Of a DNA stretch of 64,000 nt, positions 1 to 8,515 are shown in pieces (position 1 is the stretch's first letter; each line of letters starts with the position of its first letter). The position numbers and the translations under genes were made by a program. The notes under the pieces were generated by a model. That model saw only the letters and a program-made list of their open reading frames with translations, had not been told where the DNA came from and searched no databases. The stretch spans positions 336,901 to 400,900 of the forward strand of contig NZ_FORG01000003.1 in assembly GCF_900113945.1 (NCBI RefSeq). Reading direction: 5' to 3'. Origin of the DNA: Xenorhabdus mauleonii. Lineage in GTDB: Bacteria > Pseudomonadota > Gammaproteobacteria > Enterobacterales > Enterobacteriaceae.

Positions 1-366
1 ATTATTTCATGCCATAATAAAACCCCTTCTCAATCACTAACAATCAAGATAAATCGTTATTTATTTTAATTTTAAAAAACAAAAATCTTCTTAAGGTAAT
101 ATTTGAAGATGATAAATCCATAAAAATGAAATGACACTCACTATAAATATGCATGACAATTCATATTTAAAATACTTGATAAGAAAAATCATTGCTTTTA
201 ACTTAGTTATTTCTCGGAAAAATAAAATGGAATTACTTCATAGGAATTTAAAACCAACAACATGATTGATTAATGAAAACTTTAATTGTTCGGTGATTAT
301 CTAAGCAGTAAAAAAAACAGCATCGGATGGGATGCTGTTTAATGTTATCGATTCAAATTATTAACT
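1..366. other. AT-rich intergenic region left of yigL
   Basis: No convincing coding frame is seen here. The stretch is very AT-rich. Its only recognisable element is the terminator hairpin at 311-339 that ends yigL. In E. coli the next genes on this side would be bioP (yigM) and metR, but nothing of them is visible. Confidence 0.6.
311..339 (-). terminator. Rho-independent terminator of yigL
   Basis: A 9-bp perfect stem (AACAGCATC at 316-324, GATGCTGTT at 331-339) with a 6-base loop is followed, reading the minus strand, by a T tract at 317-311. It lies about 30 bases past the yigL stop codon. Confidence 0.85.
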
Positions 367-1167
367 TCAAACTTGGTACATTTTCCGCAAATAATGAGAT
401 ACGGCATCATCAGCATTGGAGCCAATCACTTCCATATCGGGCAACATGTCTTTCAAGCGCTGATGAGCTTCCTGCATAATGCAGCCCTTGCCCGCCATAC
501 TCAACATTTCCTGATCGTTCATGCCATCCCCAAACGCAATGCAGTCGCTTAGTTGGTAGCCCATGGATTGGCAAACCTGTTCCAATGCATGACCTTTAGA
601 AACGCCACCCGCCATGACTTCCAGACAATTTCTCAGTGAAAAGCTGACATTCACCTTTTCTCCCCAACGCGCTTTAATTCTTTCTTCCAGATTGACTAAA
701 TAATCATGGTCATCACTGGTGTAATAAACCTTGCATACCCCATCCGTCGGAAAATTATCACGCTGGAAAAGCTGATAATGGAAAGTAGATTCCTGGAAAA
801 ATTCTTCCTGTTCTGGTGCCTCGCGATTAATTAACCAATCGTCGTTATTGAAGTAGTTAGTCAGGACATCAGGATTATCAAACTCCAGCAGGCATAAATC
901 ATGGGCAATTTCAGATGGCAAGTTATGACTGAATACCAATTCGTCCTGGATATTGTGAACTCGGGCACCATTGGAGGTAATCATGTAAGCATCTATGCTC
1001 AACCCATCGCGGATTTGCCCTACATCAATGTGATGACGCCCGGTTGCAAAAATAAAGTGGATCCCTTTCTGGGTCAGCAGGTTCAATGTTTCCTTGGTAT
1101 AGGATGTCAATTTATGGTCGGGAGACAACAACGTTCCATCTAAATCTGAAGCAACAACATGATACAT
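367..1167 (-). CDS. yigL: HAD-superfamily sugar-phosphate phosphatase YigL
   Basis: This is a 266-residue cytoplasmic Mg-dependent phosphatase of the HAD IIB (Cof) type. The E. coli protein dephosphorylates pyridoxal phosphate and sugar phosphates and relieves glucose-phosphate stress. The catalytic motif DLDGT is at residues 8-12, giving nucleophile Asp8 and acid Asp10, and the late metal-binding motif FGDGMND is near residue 210. The frame is open 54 bases further upstream, but the ATG at 1167 has an AGGAAC ribosome site and gives exactly the E. coli length. It is the last gene before a strong terminator and follows pldB in the same direction, as in E. coli. Confidence 0.93.
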   Translation of the reverse strand: MYHVVASDLDGTLLSPDHKLTSYTKETLNLLTQKGIHFIFATGRHHIDVGQIRDGLSIDAYMITSNGARVHNIQDELVFSHNLPSEIAHDLCLLEFDNPDVLTNYFNNDDWLINREAPEQEEFFQESTFHYQLFQRDNFPTDGVCKVYYTSDDHDYLVNLEERIKARWGEKVNVSFSLRNCLEVMAGGVSKGHALEQVCQSMGYQLSDCIAFGDGMNDQEMLSMAGKGCIMQEAHQRLKDMLPDMEVIGSNADDAVSHYLRKMYQV

Positions 1168-1189
1168 AGTTACAGTTCCTAAACTAAAA

Positions 1190-2188
1190 TCAATTCTGGT
1201 CAAAAAAATCACAAATTGCATTGAGAGCCTGTGCCCGCAATACGTCTTTTTCGAACAGGATTTCGTGATGGGCCCCTTGGATGACCAGAGGCTTTTGTTC
1301 TTTTTTTCCTGTTCTGGCTTTTTGGTTTGATTTGCAAAAAGCCAGTAGCTCCCGATTACTCACTATTTTATCTTCACTCGCTTGCAACACCATGAGTGGA
1401 GTCTGAATCTTATCCGCATTCTCGATCAGCTTATCGCCCATCAGCATGCTTTCACGCATCCAATGGTAAGTCGGCCCGCCAAGGCGTAATTCAGGATAAT
1501 CAGCATAATAGCGCAAATAACGCTGATAACGAGCATAACTGTGCGTTAACAGATTGATAAGATAAGGCAAGGGTCGCCAACGGCCAGTTGATAATGCGTA
1601 AGCGTTGCGTTTTTGAATCTTAGGTTCTGCCTGATTGACCAGAAAGTTTGCCAGCCAGCGGGGCATCGGCAAGTTGATGCCAAACATGGGGGCGCAGAGT
1701 GCCGCAGCACAGAAGACCGCTTTTTGATTACGCAATAAATAACGGCTCAGGATAGCGCCTCCCATAGAATGGGCCAGGGCATAGCAACGATGAGACCGGC
1801 GTGGTGTCAGTTCCAGCTCGACCAGTTTGGCAAAATCATCCACATAATGGTCAAACAATTCGACATGCCCCTTTTGCCGATCATCCAGCATACGCCCTGA
1901 ACAGCCTTGCCCACGATGGTCAATGATAAGAATATCGTAGCCCAAATGGTAAAAATCGTAGGCCACTTCAGGGTATTTGACGTAGCTTTCACTGCGGCCG
2001 GGTGAAATCACGAGTATTTTATCGTGGTGGGGAGCACAAAAGGAGACATAATGGATCGGCACATCATCCACCCCGATGAATTGCCGTTCTTCTCTCGTTT
2101 GCCAAAAATCCAGTAACAATCCATTTGTGAAGGCAGAGAACTGAGGTTCGCGGTTTAACCAGCTTGCTTTCAATATCTCAGGGGGCAT
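1190..2188 (-). CDS. pldB: Lysophospholipase L2
   Basis: This 332-residue alpha/beta-hydrolase cleaves the remaining acyl chain from lysophospholipids and acts at the inner membrane. The nucleophile elbow reads AHSMGG, with Ser141. The oxyanion and fold motif DHRGQGCSG lies at 90-98, and a late HHE near residue 305 supplies the catalytic His. The start has a good AGAGGAT site. In E. coli two threonine/homoserine exporters (rhtB, rhtC) separate pldB from recQ; here only 51 bases do, so those exporters are absent from this spot. It is probably co-transcribed with yigL (22-base gap). Confidence 0.93.
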   Translation of the reverse strand: MPPEILKASWLNREPQFSAFTNGLLLDFWQTREERQFIGVDDVPIHYVSFCAPHHDKILVISPGRSESYVKYPEVAYDFYHLGYDILIIDHRGQGCSGRMLDDRQKGHVELFDHYVDDFAKLVELELTPRRSHRCYALAHSMGGAILSRYLLRNQKAVFCAAALCAPMFGINLPMPRWLANFLVNQAEPKIQKRNAYALSTGRWRPLPYLINLLTHSYARYQRYLRYYADYPELRLGGPTYHWMRESMLMGDKLIENADKIQTPLMVLQASEDKIVSNRELLAFCKSNQKARTGKKEQKPLVIQGAHHEILFEKDVLRAQALNAICDFFDQN

Positions 2189-2239
2189 TTATCATCCTCT
2201 GTTAACAGCCTATTCCTTTAGGCTATGAGTTTCCTTCGA

Positions 2240-4066
2240 CTATTCGAACCCTTCAAAATGCTCGCGAATAAGTGTCATAAAGGCATCACCAAAACGCTCC
2301 AGCTTTCGCTGCCCAACGCCATTAATCAGCAAAAGTTCATCCGGCGTTATCGGACATTGTTCTGCCATTTCAATCAATGTAACGTCATTGAAGACAACGA
2401 AAGGTGGAATATTATTTTCGTCAGCAATGGACTTGCGTAATTTGCGCAACTTGGCAAATAACTTACGATCATAGTTGCCGCTGTATGATTTGCTTTGCTG
2501 ATTGCGGCTTTTCAAGGTTTGGATACGTGGAACAGCCAGTTGCAAAGGTACATCGCCCCGCAGTACTGGCCGGGCTGCCTCTGTCAGTTGCAACGCAGAG
2601 AAATTGGCAATATTTTGGCTAATCAACCCCAGATGAATAAGCTGGCGCAAGACGCTTACCCAATGTTCCTGCCCCTGCTCTTTACCGATGCCATAAACCG
2701 GCAGCTTATCGTGCCCGAAATCCCTGATGCGTTGGTTATTTGCACCGCGCAGGACTTCTACAATATAGCCAATCCCAAAACGCTGCCCGACGCGGTAGAT
2801 GCAGGACAACGCTTTCTGTGCCTCGACCAGACCATCGTAACTCTTGGGAGGATCAAGGCAGATATCGCAGTTGCCGCAAGCTGTCTGGCGGCTTTCACCA
2901 AAATAATTCAGCAAAACCAGACGACGGCAGGTCTGGGCTTCCGCGAATGCGCCCATGGCGTTGAGTTTATGCCGTTCTATATCTTGCTGTTCACCCGCCG
3001 GTTTTTCTTCCAAACAACGGCGCAGCCAAGCCATATCAGCAGGATCGTAAAAAAGTACGGCTTCAGCAGGCAACCCATCCCGGCCCGCACGCCCTGTTTC
3101 CTGATAATAAGATTCAATATTGCGGGGAATATCAAAGTGCACAACAAAACGTACGTTGGGTTTGTTGATCCCCATGCCGAATGCAACCGTTGCCACCACT
3201 ATCTGCAAATCGTCCCGCTGGAAAGCATCCTGCACCCACGCCCGCTGGTTATTTTCCAATCCAGCATGATAGGGAGCCACACTCAAGCCCCGTTTTTGCA
3301 GGCGCTCCGCGGTTTCTTCCACTTTGGTGCGGCTATTGCAGTAGATGATCCCGCTCTTGCCTTGCTGACCACGGATAAATGACCAGAGCTGATCGAGCGG
3401 TTTATATTTTTCTATCAACGTATAACGGATATTGGGGCGATCAAAACTGCTGATGTGGATAATCGGGTCATCCAGTTCCAATAAACGCACGATATCTTGG
3501 CGAGTCGTTTTGTCTGCCGTTGCTGTCAACGCAATTACAGGAAGGTGGGGGAAACGACGACGAAGTTGCCCCAATGCCCGATACTCGGGGCGAAAATCAT
3601 GTCCCCATTGGGAAATACAGTGAGCTTCATCGACCGCCAATAAAGCTGGCTGCCAGCCATCAAGCTGATCAAGAAAGTTATCTGTCACCAAGCGCTCGGG
3701 GGCAATATAAAGCAGTTTAATGATCCCCTGACGGCAACGTTGGATAATATCAAACTGCATCTCACGGCTTTGGGTCGAATTCAAGCATTCCGCTTCAACA
3801 CCATTCGCCTTCAACTGATCGACCTGATCTTTCATCAGTGAAATCAGTGGCGATACCACCAGAGTCAGCCCGTTTTTAACCAAAGCCGGAATTTGGTAAC
3901 AAAGGGATTTGCCGCCACCCGTTGGCATAACGACTAGACAGTCCCGCCCACCGAGAATGGCGTCGATAACCTGTTGCTGCCCCGGACGGAATTGCTGGTA
4001 TCCGAATGTTTCTCTTAATGCTTGTTCAGCCAGCGATGCCGTGCTGATGAGTTCTGCGGTAGACAC
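2240..4066 (-). CDS. recQ: ATP-dependent DNA helicase RecQ
   Basis: This is a 3'-5' DNA helicase of the RecF recombination pathway. The superfamily 2 motifs are complete: Walker A MPTGGGKS at 47-54, DEAH at 146-149, and the [10 protein letters not shown] motif VI. A zinc-binding RQC region carries the cysteines of TACGNCDIC (about 390-400), and a C-terminal HRDC domain ends the protein. The frame is open to a TTG at 4078, but I place the start at the GTG at 4066. It is preceded by GAGGAAAGGC and gives 608 residues, with 18 residues before [12 protein letters not shown], the same as in E. coli. It lies downstream of pldA in the same direction but is separated from it by a terminator. Confidence 0.95.
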   Translation of the reverse strand: MSTAELISTASLAEQALRETFGYQQFRPGQQQVIDAILGGRDCLVVMPTGGGKSLCYQIPALVKNGLTLVVSPLISLMKDQVDQLKANGVEAECLNSTQSREMQFDIIQRCRQGIIKLLYIAPERLVTDNFLDQLDGWQPALLAVDEAHCISQWGHDFRPEYRALGQLRRRFPHLPVIALTATADKTTRQDIVRLLELDDPIIHISSFDRPNIRYTLIEKYKPLDQLWSFIRGQQGKSGIIYCNSRTKVEETAERLQKRGLSVAPYHAGLENNQRAWVQDAFQRDDLQIVVATVAFGMGINKPNVRFVVHFDIPRNIESYYQETGRAGRDGLPAEAVLFYDPADMAWLRRCLEEKPAGEQQDIERHKLNAMGAFAEAQTCRRLVLLNYFGESRQTACGNCDICLDPPKSYDGLVEAQKALSCIYRVGQRFGIGYIVEVLRGANNQRIRDFGHDKLPVYGIGKEQGQEHWVSVLRQLIHLGLISQNIANFSALQLTEAARPVLRGDVPLQLAVPRIQTLKSRNQQSKSYSGNYDRKLFAKLRKLRKSIADENNIPPFVVFNDVTLIEMAEQCPITPDELLLINGVGQRKLERFGDAFMTLIREHFEGFE

Positions 4067-4107
4067 GCCTTTCCTCAATCTTTGAAAACTGTCCCTGAAA
4101 AAACCTT

Positions 4108-4132
4108 AAAAAAGGCTGTAAAAAATACAGCC
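4108..4132 (-). terminator. Rho-independent terminator between pldA and recQ
   Basis: A 7-bp perfect stem (GGCTGTA at 4114-4120, TACAGCC at 4126-4132) has a 5-base loop. Reading the minus strand it is followed by six T residues (4113-4108). It lies about 80 bases past the pldA stop and should end the pldA message before recQ. Confidence 0.85.
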
Positions 4133-4212
4133 GCGATCCCAGCGCCTGTATATTGAATATCACTATTTATCCAGCAGATTATTGCTCATCATATCTCTTA
4201 CTGCCGGAATAA

Positions 4213-5073
4213 TTACAGCATATCATTCAGCATGACACCGATACCAAAACGTGTCTGCTTGAAATTGTAGTCAATCATCGATTCACCATATCCGCAGAAA
4301 AGCTGTGTATATAAACGAACGTGTTTCGATACCGGGTAACTCCAACCCAGCTCTCCAGAACCATACCCGCTATTCCAGTTATAACGCCCCTGAGCGGTAA
4401 ATACACTGTCTCCCCAAGCATAGCCAACTTTCAGGCGATAATGGCCCATGTAACGGCTTATATCTGAATTATCATCTTTACGGGAACTTTCAGGCAGACG
4501 ATACCACGGTTTAAAATCTATCTGCCAATTGTCTTTCTGCACCATGAAGCGGGCATAGAGCCGATTCCAGCTACGGGAGGTTGATTCCGATCTGCCATTA
4601 GATTGATGGTTGAAACCTGTTTCTATTTCCCTCAGGTGCCAGCCTGCAAATTCATAGTCCGTCAGCCATGCCAGAAAGATTTGTGGCTCATAATTGGTTT
4701 CACGAAACGGGGATGATTCTGTTTTGTTGCTGAGTTGCCACCATGAGCGTTGTGTATAGGAAGCCCCAAGCAATGAGTTTTCCCCAATAACTCCCCGCCA
4801 CAATGGAAAACCAAAACTGATTTGAAACGCAGCTTCATCATGGCGAGCGCTATCTGCCCAGTTGTAGCTATGTATTGCCTGTTTATTGGTTCTGTCACTG
4901 TAAGTATAAATAATGTAATTCGTATCATACGGATAGAACATAAACGGAAAACTTTGTTCATCCAGCATGGTTGAGATGACACTTCCTCTCACGTCACTGA
5001 CTTGATTTTCTGTTCCATAAGCCAAGGGCGATAATAAACAAATGGTAACCAGTATTTTCCATAACAAACGCAT
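4213..5073 (-). CDS. pldA: Outer membrane phospholipase A
   Basis: OMPLA is a calcium-dependent outer-membrane beta-barrel that hydrolyses phospholipids mislocalised to the outer leaflet. The 286 residues begin with a signal peptide of about 20 residues ending PLAYG. The catalytic triad is visible with the family spacing: His156 and Ser158 in the FNHQSNG motif and Asn170 in SRSWN, equal to mature His142/Ser144/Asn156 in E. coli plus 14. Later strands alternate aromatic and polar residues, as expected for a 12-strand barrel, though the last residues (MLNDML) do not end in an aromatic. It is transcribed alone, divergently from yigI. Confidence 0.95.
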   Translation of the reverse strand: MRLLWKILVTICLLSPLAYGTENQVSDVRGSVISTMLDEQSFPFMFYPYDTNYIIYTYSDRTNKQAIHSYNWADSARHDEAAFQISFGFPLWRGVIGENSLLGASYTQRSWWQLSNKTESSPFRETNYEPQIFLAWLTDYEFAGWHLREIETGFNHQSNGRSESTSRSWNRLYARFMVQKDNWQIDFKPWYRLPESSRKDDNSDISRYMGHYRLKVGYAWGDSVFTAQGRYNWNSGYGSGELGWSYPVSKHVRLYTQLFCGYGESMIDYNFKQTRFGIGVMLNDML

Positions 5074-5371
5074 TACTGATGTTCCTATTATGATAGTTAT
5101 AAAAAACAGTTTTTAAGAAAATTTTATGATAATAACCCTTAAAGATATTTCTTAAGAGTAACAGCGGTAAAAAGAGCACTAAGTAAAACCACCGCTTATT
5201 CTACACGCTGGATGGTTATTTTTTGTAGTTTGTTTTTTCCAATGAATTCTTTTTCGAAGTGCTTCACAGACTGGAAAGGTCGTTAATAAAAGCATAGACT
5301 TAACAAGTTATTAACGATAAAGATCCATTAAATGACAGCTGTTTTACATTTTCATTATCAGGAAACTCACA
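5074..5371. other. Divergent pldA/yigI control region
   Basis: This 298-base gap separates the starts of pldA (minus) and yigI (plus) and must hold both promoters. No coding frame is convincing. I could not assign -10 and -35 elements with confidence. Confidence 0.4.
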
Positions 5372-5857
5372 ATGGAAACTATGCCGCAAGTGGATAAAAT
5401 ATTAACGCCAGAAGAAGCCCGTAAATTTATTGGTGACGTCTTTGTTTATCAAATGCCATTCAACCGGCTTTTGGGGCTTGAACTACTCCGTCTCGAGCAA
5501 GACTACGCAGAACTGCAATTTCGCAATCAAGAAAAACTGGTCGGCAATATCATTCAGAAAATCCTGCATGGCGGGGCGATCGCCAGCATACTGGACGTTG
5601 CCGGAGGGCTGGTTTGTGCGGCCAATGCCTTGACTTCATTGGAAACACTGACAATTGCAGAGATGCAAAAGCGTCTGACTACACTCGGTACAATTGATTT
5701 ACGCGTGGATTACCTGCGTCCCGGACGCGGCGAAATATTCACGGCCAGTTGCAATATTATCCGTAATGGAAATAAAGTTTCTGTTGCCAGAATTGAACTG
5801 CATAATGAAAACCAAATGCATATTGCCAGTGCAACAGGAACTTATTTAGTGGGTTAA
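5372..5857 (+). CDS. yigI: Hotdog-fold acyl-CoA thioesterase YigI
   Basis: This 161-residue cytoplasmic protein has the PaaI-type hotdog thioesterase signature [15 protein letters not shown] at about 66-80. There the HGG turn and the following acidic helix form the active site. E. coli YigI hydrolyses medium- and long-chain acyl-CoA. The start is set by AGGAAA located 8 bases upstream. It sits next to pldA and recQ as in E. coli; the accessory interval begins immediately downstream. Confidence 0.88.
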   Translation: METMPQVDKILTPEEARKFIGDVFVYQMPFNRLLGLELLRLEQDYAELQFRNQEKLVGNIIQKILHGGAIASILDVAGGLVCAANALTSLETLTIAEMQKRLTTLGTIDLRVDYLRPGRGEIFTASCNIIRNGNKVSVARIELHNENQMHIASATGTYLVG

Positions 5858-6153
5858 AAATCTTTGACCTGATACTTTGAAGGTGCTGATGGTGAACGTA
5901 AAATTTTCTTTTTCTCCTCCCACACACCTTCTCATTTTTCATAGCCTATCATTTTACGCATACTCAATAGAACCAATAAACTTCAGCTGAAGCTAGATTT
6001 TCCCTTAGAAAGAATTAAAATCAAAATAGACTATGCTATTTTTAATAGTTTATTTATGAAACTTCATAGCCAATCTAATGAATAAATGTAGCAATTTATA
6101 AACCTATAAACCATGATATAAAAGCATATATATTGATAAAGGGGATTAATCAA
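5858..6153. other. AT-rich gap after yigI
   Basis: This is noncoding as far as can be seen. It is markedly AT-rich, which fits the left edge of an acquired segment. It should carry the promoter of the ADP-ribosyltransferase gene, but no clear -10/-35 pair stands out. Confidence 0.4.
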
Positions 6154-6735
6154 ATGGCTTTTTTAAAAGAAAAAAGATCAAGAAAACCTTACATAAGTGA
6201 GCCTATACACTACAAGCTGAACGAGAAACATTTAACAATAGCATTTCGTTGGGATAGTCGGCCTCCAGAAATAATAAATACAGTTGGATTTCAGGGCTCT
6301 AATCAAGTTTATTTTAATAAAATTTTTGGGAAAAGAACCGTTTTTTGCGCAGCAGATGAGCAAGGTGCTGACTATTATTTTCAAGAGTTAGAAAATGGCA
6401 TGTGGCGATATGGTTCATCCATTACATATTATCTATATAAAATCGACTTATCAGGTATACCAACTGTTCCCATTTATGAAAATAGAAATTTAGGTTTTGC
6501 GAAACAATTAGCAACCAGAGATCCTAAAATCGAATCATTTATCGAACCGGCGAATAAAGATTATGCTCTTCCAGCTGGTTATATATTAACTCGAGTAAGT
6601 AATTATCTCGAACAAGTTGCTGCTAATAGCCATGAAATTCAAATCCTTGGCCCAATCAAACCAGAAAAAATACGTTTCTGTGAATCAAGAACTCTTCGGA
6701 GTATAAGAGCGCGAGAACACTATTTGGGTCAATGA
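6154..6735 (+). CDS. Putative ADP-ribosyltransferase of the pertussis/cholera toxin type
   Basis: The 193-residue product carries FRWDSRPPE at 31-39, the NAD-binding arginine motif of cholera toxin and pertussis toxin S1 subunits (compare YRYDSRPPE in pertussis S1). YGSSITYYLY at 86-95 fits the central Ser-rich strand. NSHEIQILGPIKPEKIR at 158-174 places a Glu (E161) seven residues before IKPEKI, exactly the spacing of catalytic Glu129 and IPPENI in pertussis S1. The expected product would transfer ADP-ribose from NAD to a protein, but the target is unknown. There is no signal peptide, partner subunit or immunity gene in sight. The start is the ATG after AAGGGGAT; an in-frame TTG at 6133 is less likely. 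The protein is otherwise unfamiliar to me. Activity is inferred from motifs only. Confidence 0.75.
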   Translation: MAFLKEKRSRKPYISEPIHYKLNEKHLTIAFRWDSRPPEIINTVGFQGSNQVYFNKIFGKRTVFCAADEQGADYYFQELENGMWRYGSSITYYLYKIDLSGIPTVPIYENRNLGFAKQLATRDPKIESFIEPANKDYALPAGYILTRVSNYLEQVAANSHEIQILGPIKPEKIRFCESRTLRSIRAREHYLGQ

Positions 6736-7333
6736 TTATTCCTTAAAAATCAACTTTAACTGTGTATATGTTGCATTAAACCTGACCACACAGCAGCCAT
6801 TTATACTTTAAAAAAAATAAAGGATTAAATAAAACACTGACATTTTTGGTTAAAAAGAAACCAATAATCAATTGCATTATGGTGCGTTACAAAGTAATTG
6901 AATGAAAATTTATTAATAGTTAAGAGATATTTTTTATCACGCAGTCTAGGTAGCATTTCCTTAAACACTCATAATAGATACCTCTCTTTAAAATAAAACA
7001 AAGCTCGCATTGCCTAAACTCAGATCATTTTTTCTCTTTAAAGAAAAAGTTAAATATAACATTTCATCTAAGTGCTCAATAAATTTTGATTTATTATTCA
7101 TATCTATTAACACCCCGCCATTCTGAGTATATACTGCCTCCATCCATCACACATCGTGCTGTTACAACCCTTCATTGCATATATTCCGTTACACAATATT
7201 TCGTTACACAAAACCCATTGCACAACATCCGCCTTAATAACCCTCAATCAGGTAATAGCAAAAACCACAACAATTTGTCTTGCAATGTCATTGATTGAAA
7301 CGCCAGTCAATAAGCCAGCCGGGAAAAAAAACC
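6736..7333. other. AT-rich gap within the accessory interval
   Basis: There is no convincing gene in these about 600 bases. Short open frames near 7086-7298 lack ribosome sites and family resemblance. The right part contains three imperfect 15-base direct repeats (7187-7231), listed separately. Confidence 0.5.
7187..7231 (+). repeat. Three 15-bp direct repeats upstream of the putative hydrolase
   Basis: The units are CGTTACACAATATTT (7187-7201), CGTTACACAAAACCC (7202-7216) and ATTGCACAACATCCG (7217-7231). They share the core TTRCACAA in strict 15-base phase. They lie about 100 bases before the start of the next gene and could be binding sites or simple slippage products. Confidence 0.55.
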
Positions 7334-8185
7334 ATGAGCCCAGGAACTAAAGCAGAACAAGAAATTATGCGTGGAACCCCCGTTTCCGCCGTTGTCTATA
7401 TCTGGTATCAATGTTCCAGATATCCGGTAGGGCATACCGCTATTTATATTGATGGAGTCCCTCAATGCCCTTGGCAGATTGGTGTTCCGCAAGACTCAAC
7501 ACAGCCACTTCACGCAGCCCCCAGACTTCAACCGCCAAATGCGCCACTCCCAAGAAGAAAGGCATTCTCTCCTGCGTCTTCAAATCCTGAACAAAACCTT
7601 CCAATGAACCCTGCCGTTTCAGGAAATAACAGACCGCCCAGCCCTTATAACGTCAGCCCTTATCACGTTACAGAACAAAACGCCCCGTCAACGTCCTCAC
7701 AGAATAGGTCTGATTTAGCACGAGGCATACAAAGTAAGAATTATATTAGTTTCTATTCCACCGCCTCCAATGTACTGCAAGGGATCTCATACGCAACAGG
7801 TACTCTCGTTGATATTAAAGATGATTTTGAGATTCTTCCTCATTTGGAGTATTACCTCATTGATTTAGATATTGAAAGAATGAAGGCTAAAAGAAATGAA
7901 ATCTATAATGGGAACACCAGAACTTTACTCACGTATCACAGATACCATTTCATCAATAAAAATTGTGCAACGATGGTTGCGAGAGTATTAAAGGCCGGTG
8001 GTGTGGAAAGCTTATTAAATCGTATTCAACGAATCGGTTACGCTAAAAATCTCTATTGGACTCCTCACGATATTGCACAATTATGTGATGAGCTAAGAGC
8101 TAATGATAAAGCTGTCAAAATCAGAGGGCTGAATTGCCCAGATAAACTTAAATCACCTTTGAGGGCATTATTCGGTTTCAGGTAG
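7334..8185 (+). CDS. Putative permuted NlpC/P60-like cysteine hydrolase
   Basis: This 283-residue protein of unknown family has two blocks. GHTAIYI at 33-39 supplies a His within a short beta-strand. NKNCATMVARVLKAGG at 208-223 places a Cys (C211) at the start of a helix. His-before-Cys order and the closing WTPHDIAQLCDEL (242-254) resemble circularly permuted papain-fold hydrolases (NlpC/P60, LRAT and similar). Between them lies a low-complexity linker, rich in Pro, Asn and Ser (about 60-130), then YISFYS (137-142). No signal peptide or membrane segment is seen. The ATG at 7334 follows a weak GGGA; a TTG at 7295 is also in frame. It lies in the same accessory interval and direction as the ADP-ribosyltransferase, so an effector role is a guess. 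Confidence 0.55.
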   Translation: MSPGTKAEQEIMRGTPVSAVVYIWYQCSRYPVGHTAIYIDGVPQCPWQIGVPQDSTQPLHAAPRLQPPNAPLPRRKAFSPASSNPEQNLPMNPAVSGNNRPPSPYNVSPYHVTEQNAPSTSSQNRSDLARGIQSKNYISFYSTASNVLQGISYATGTLVDIKDDFEILPHLEYYLIDLDIERMKAKRNEIYNGNTRTLLTYHRYHFINKNCATMVARVLKAGGVESLLNRIQRIGYAKNLYWTPHDIAQLCDELRANDKAVKIRGLNCPDKLKSPLRALFGFR

Positions 8186-8515
8186 ATATAAAACATTAAA
8201 AAAATTTAACAGTAATTAAAAGTTAGTATTGTGTATTTTTCCGGTTTCCCCCTTACTCGCCGGTTACTTTTTATACACCTTGAAACACGTAAAAATTGAA
8301 ATGAAACAGAAATAAGAGGGCATGAAGATAGATAACTACTACATTCAAGCGCGGTAACACAGCAAAAAATGCTGTTTTGGTGATTTTGAAAATTTAATTC
8401 TTTACTCTTATCTATTAACTACTTGCAAATAATATAACCCAATGCCACATTGTGTAATGTGCATGGGCCAATACTCCCACATATCTTCTTACTTCTCGAA
8501 ATACTCAAGGATATT
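8186..8515. other. Gap between accessory interval and rarD
   Basis: No coding sequence is supported. It contains a weak terminator-like hairpin at 8359-8378, and the ribosome site of rarD at its right end. Confidence 0.45.
8359..8378 (+). terminator. Weak terminator-like hairpin
   Basis: A 6-bp stem (ACAGCA 8359-8364, TGCTGT 8370-8375) with an A5 loop is followed by only four T residues (8375-8378). It lies about 170 bases after the putative hydrolase and is a candidate end for that transcript. Confidence 0.35.

Noticed and set aside
2495..3382. Plus-strand frame of 295 codons
   Set aside because: It lies wholly inside recQ on the opposite strand and has no motifs; it is a shadow frame.
7086..7298. 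Short plus-strand frame upstream of the putative hydrolase
   Set aside because: No ribosome site, no homology recognised, and it spans the 15-bp repeats.
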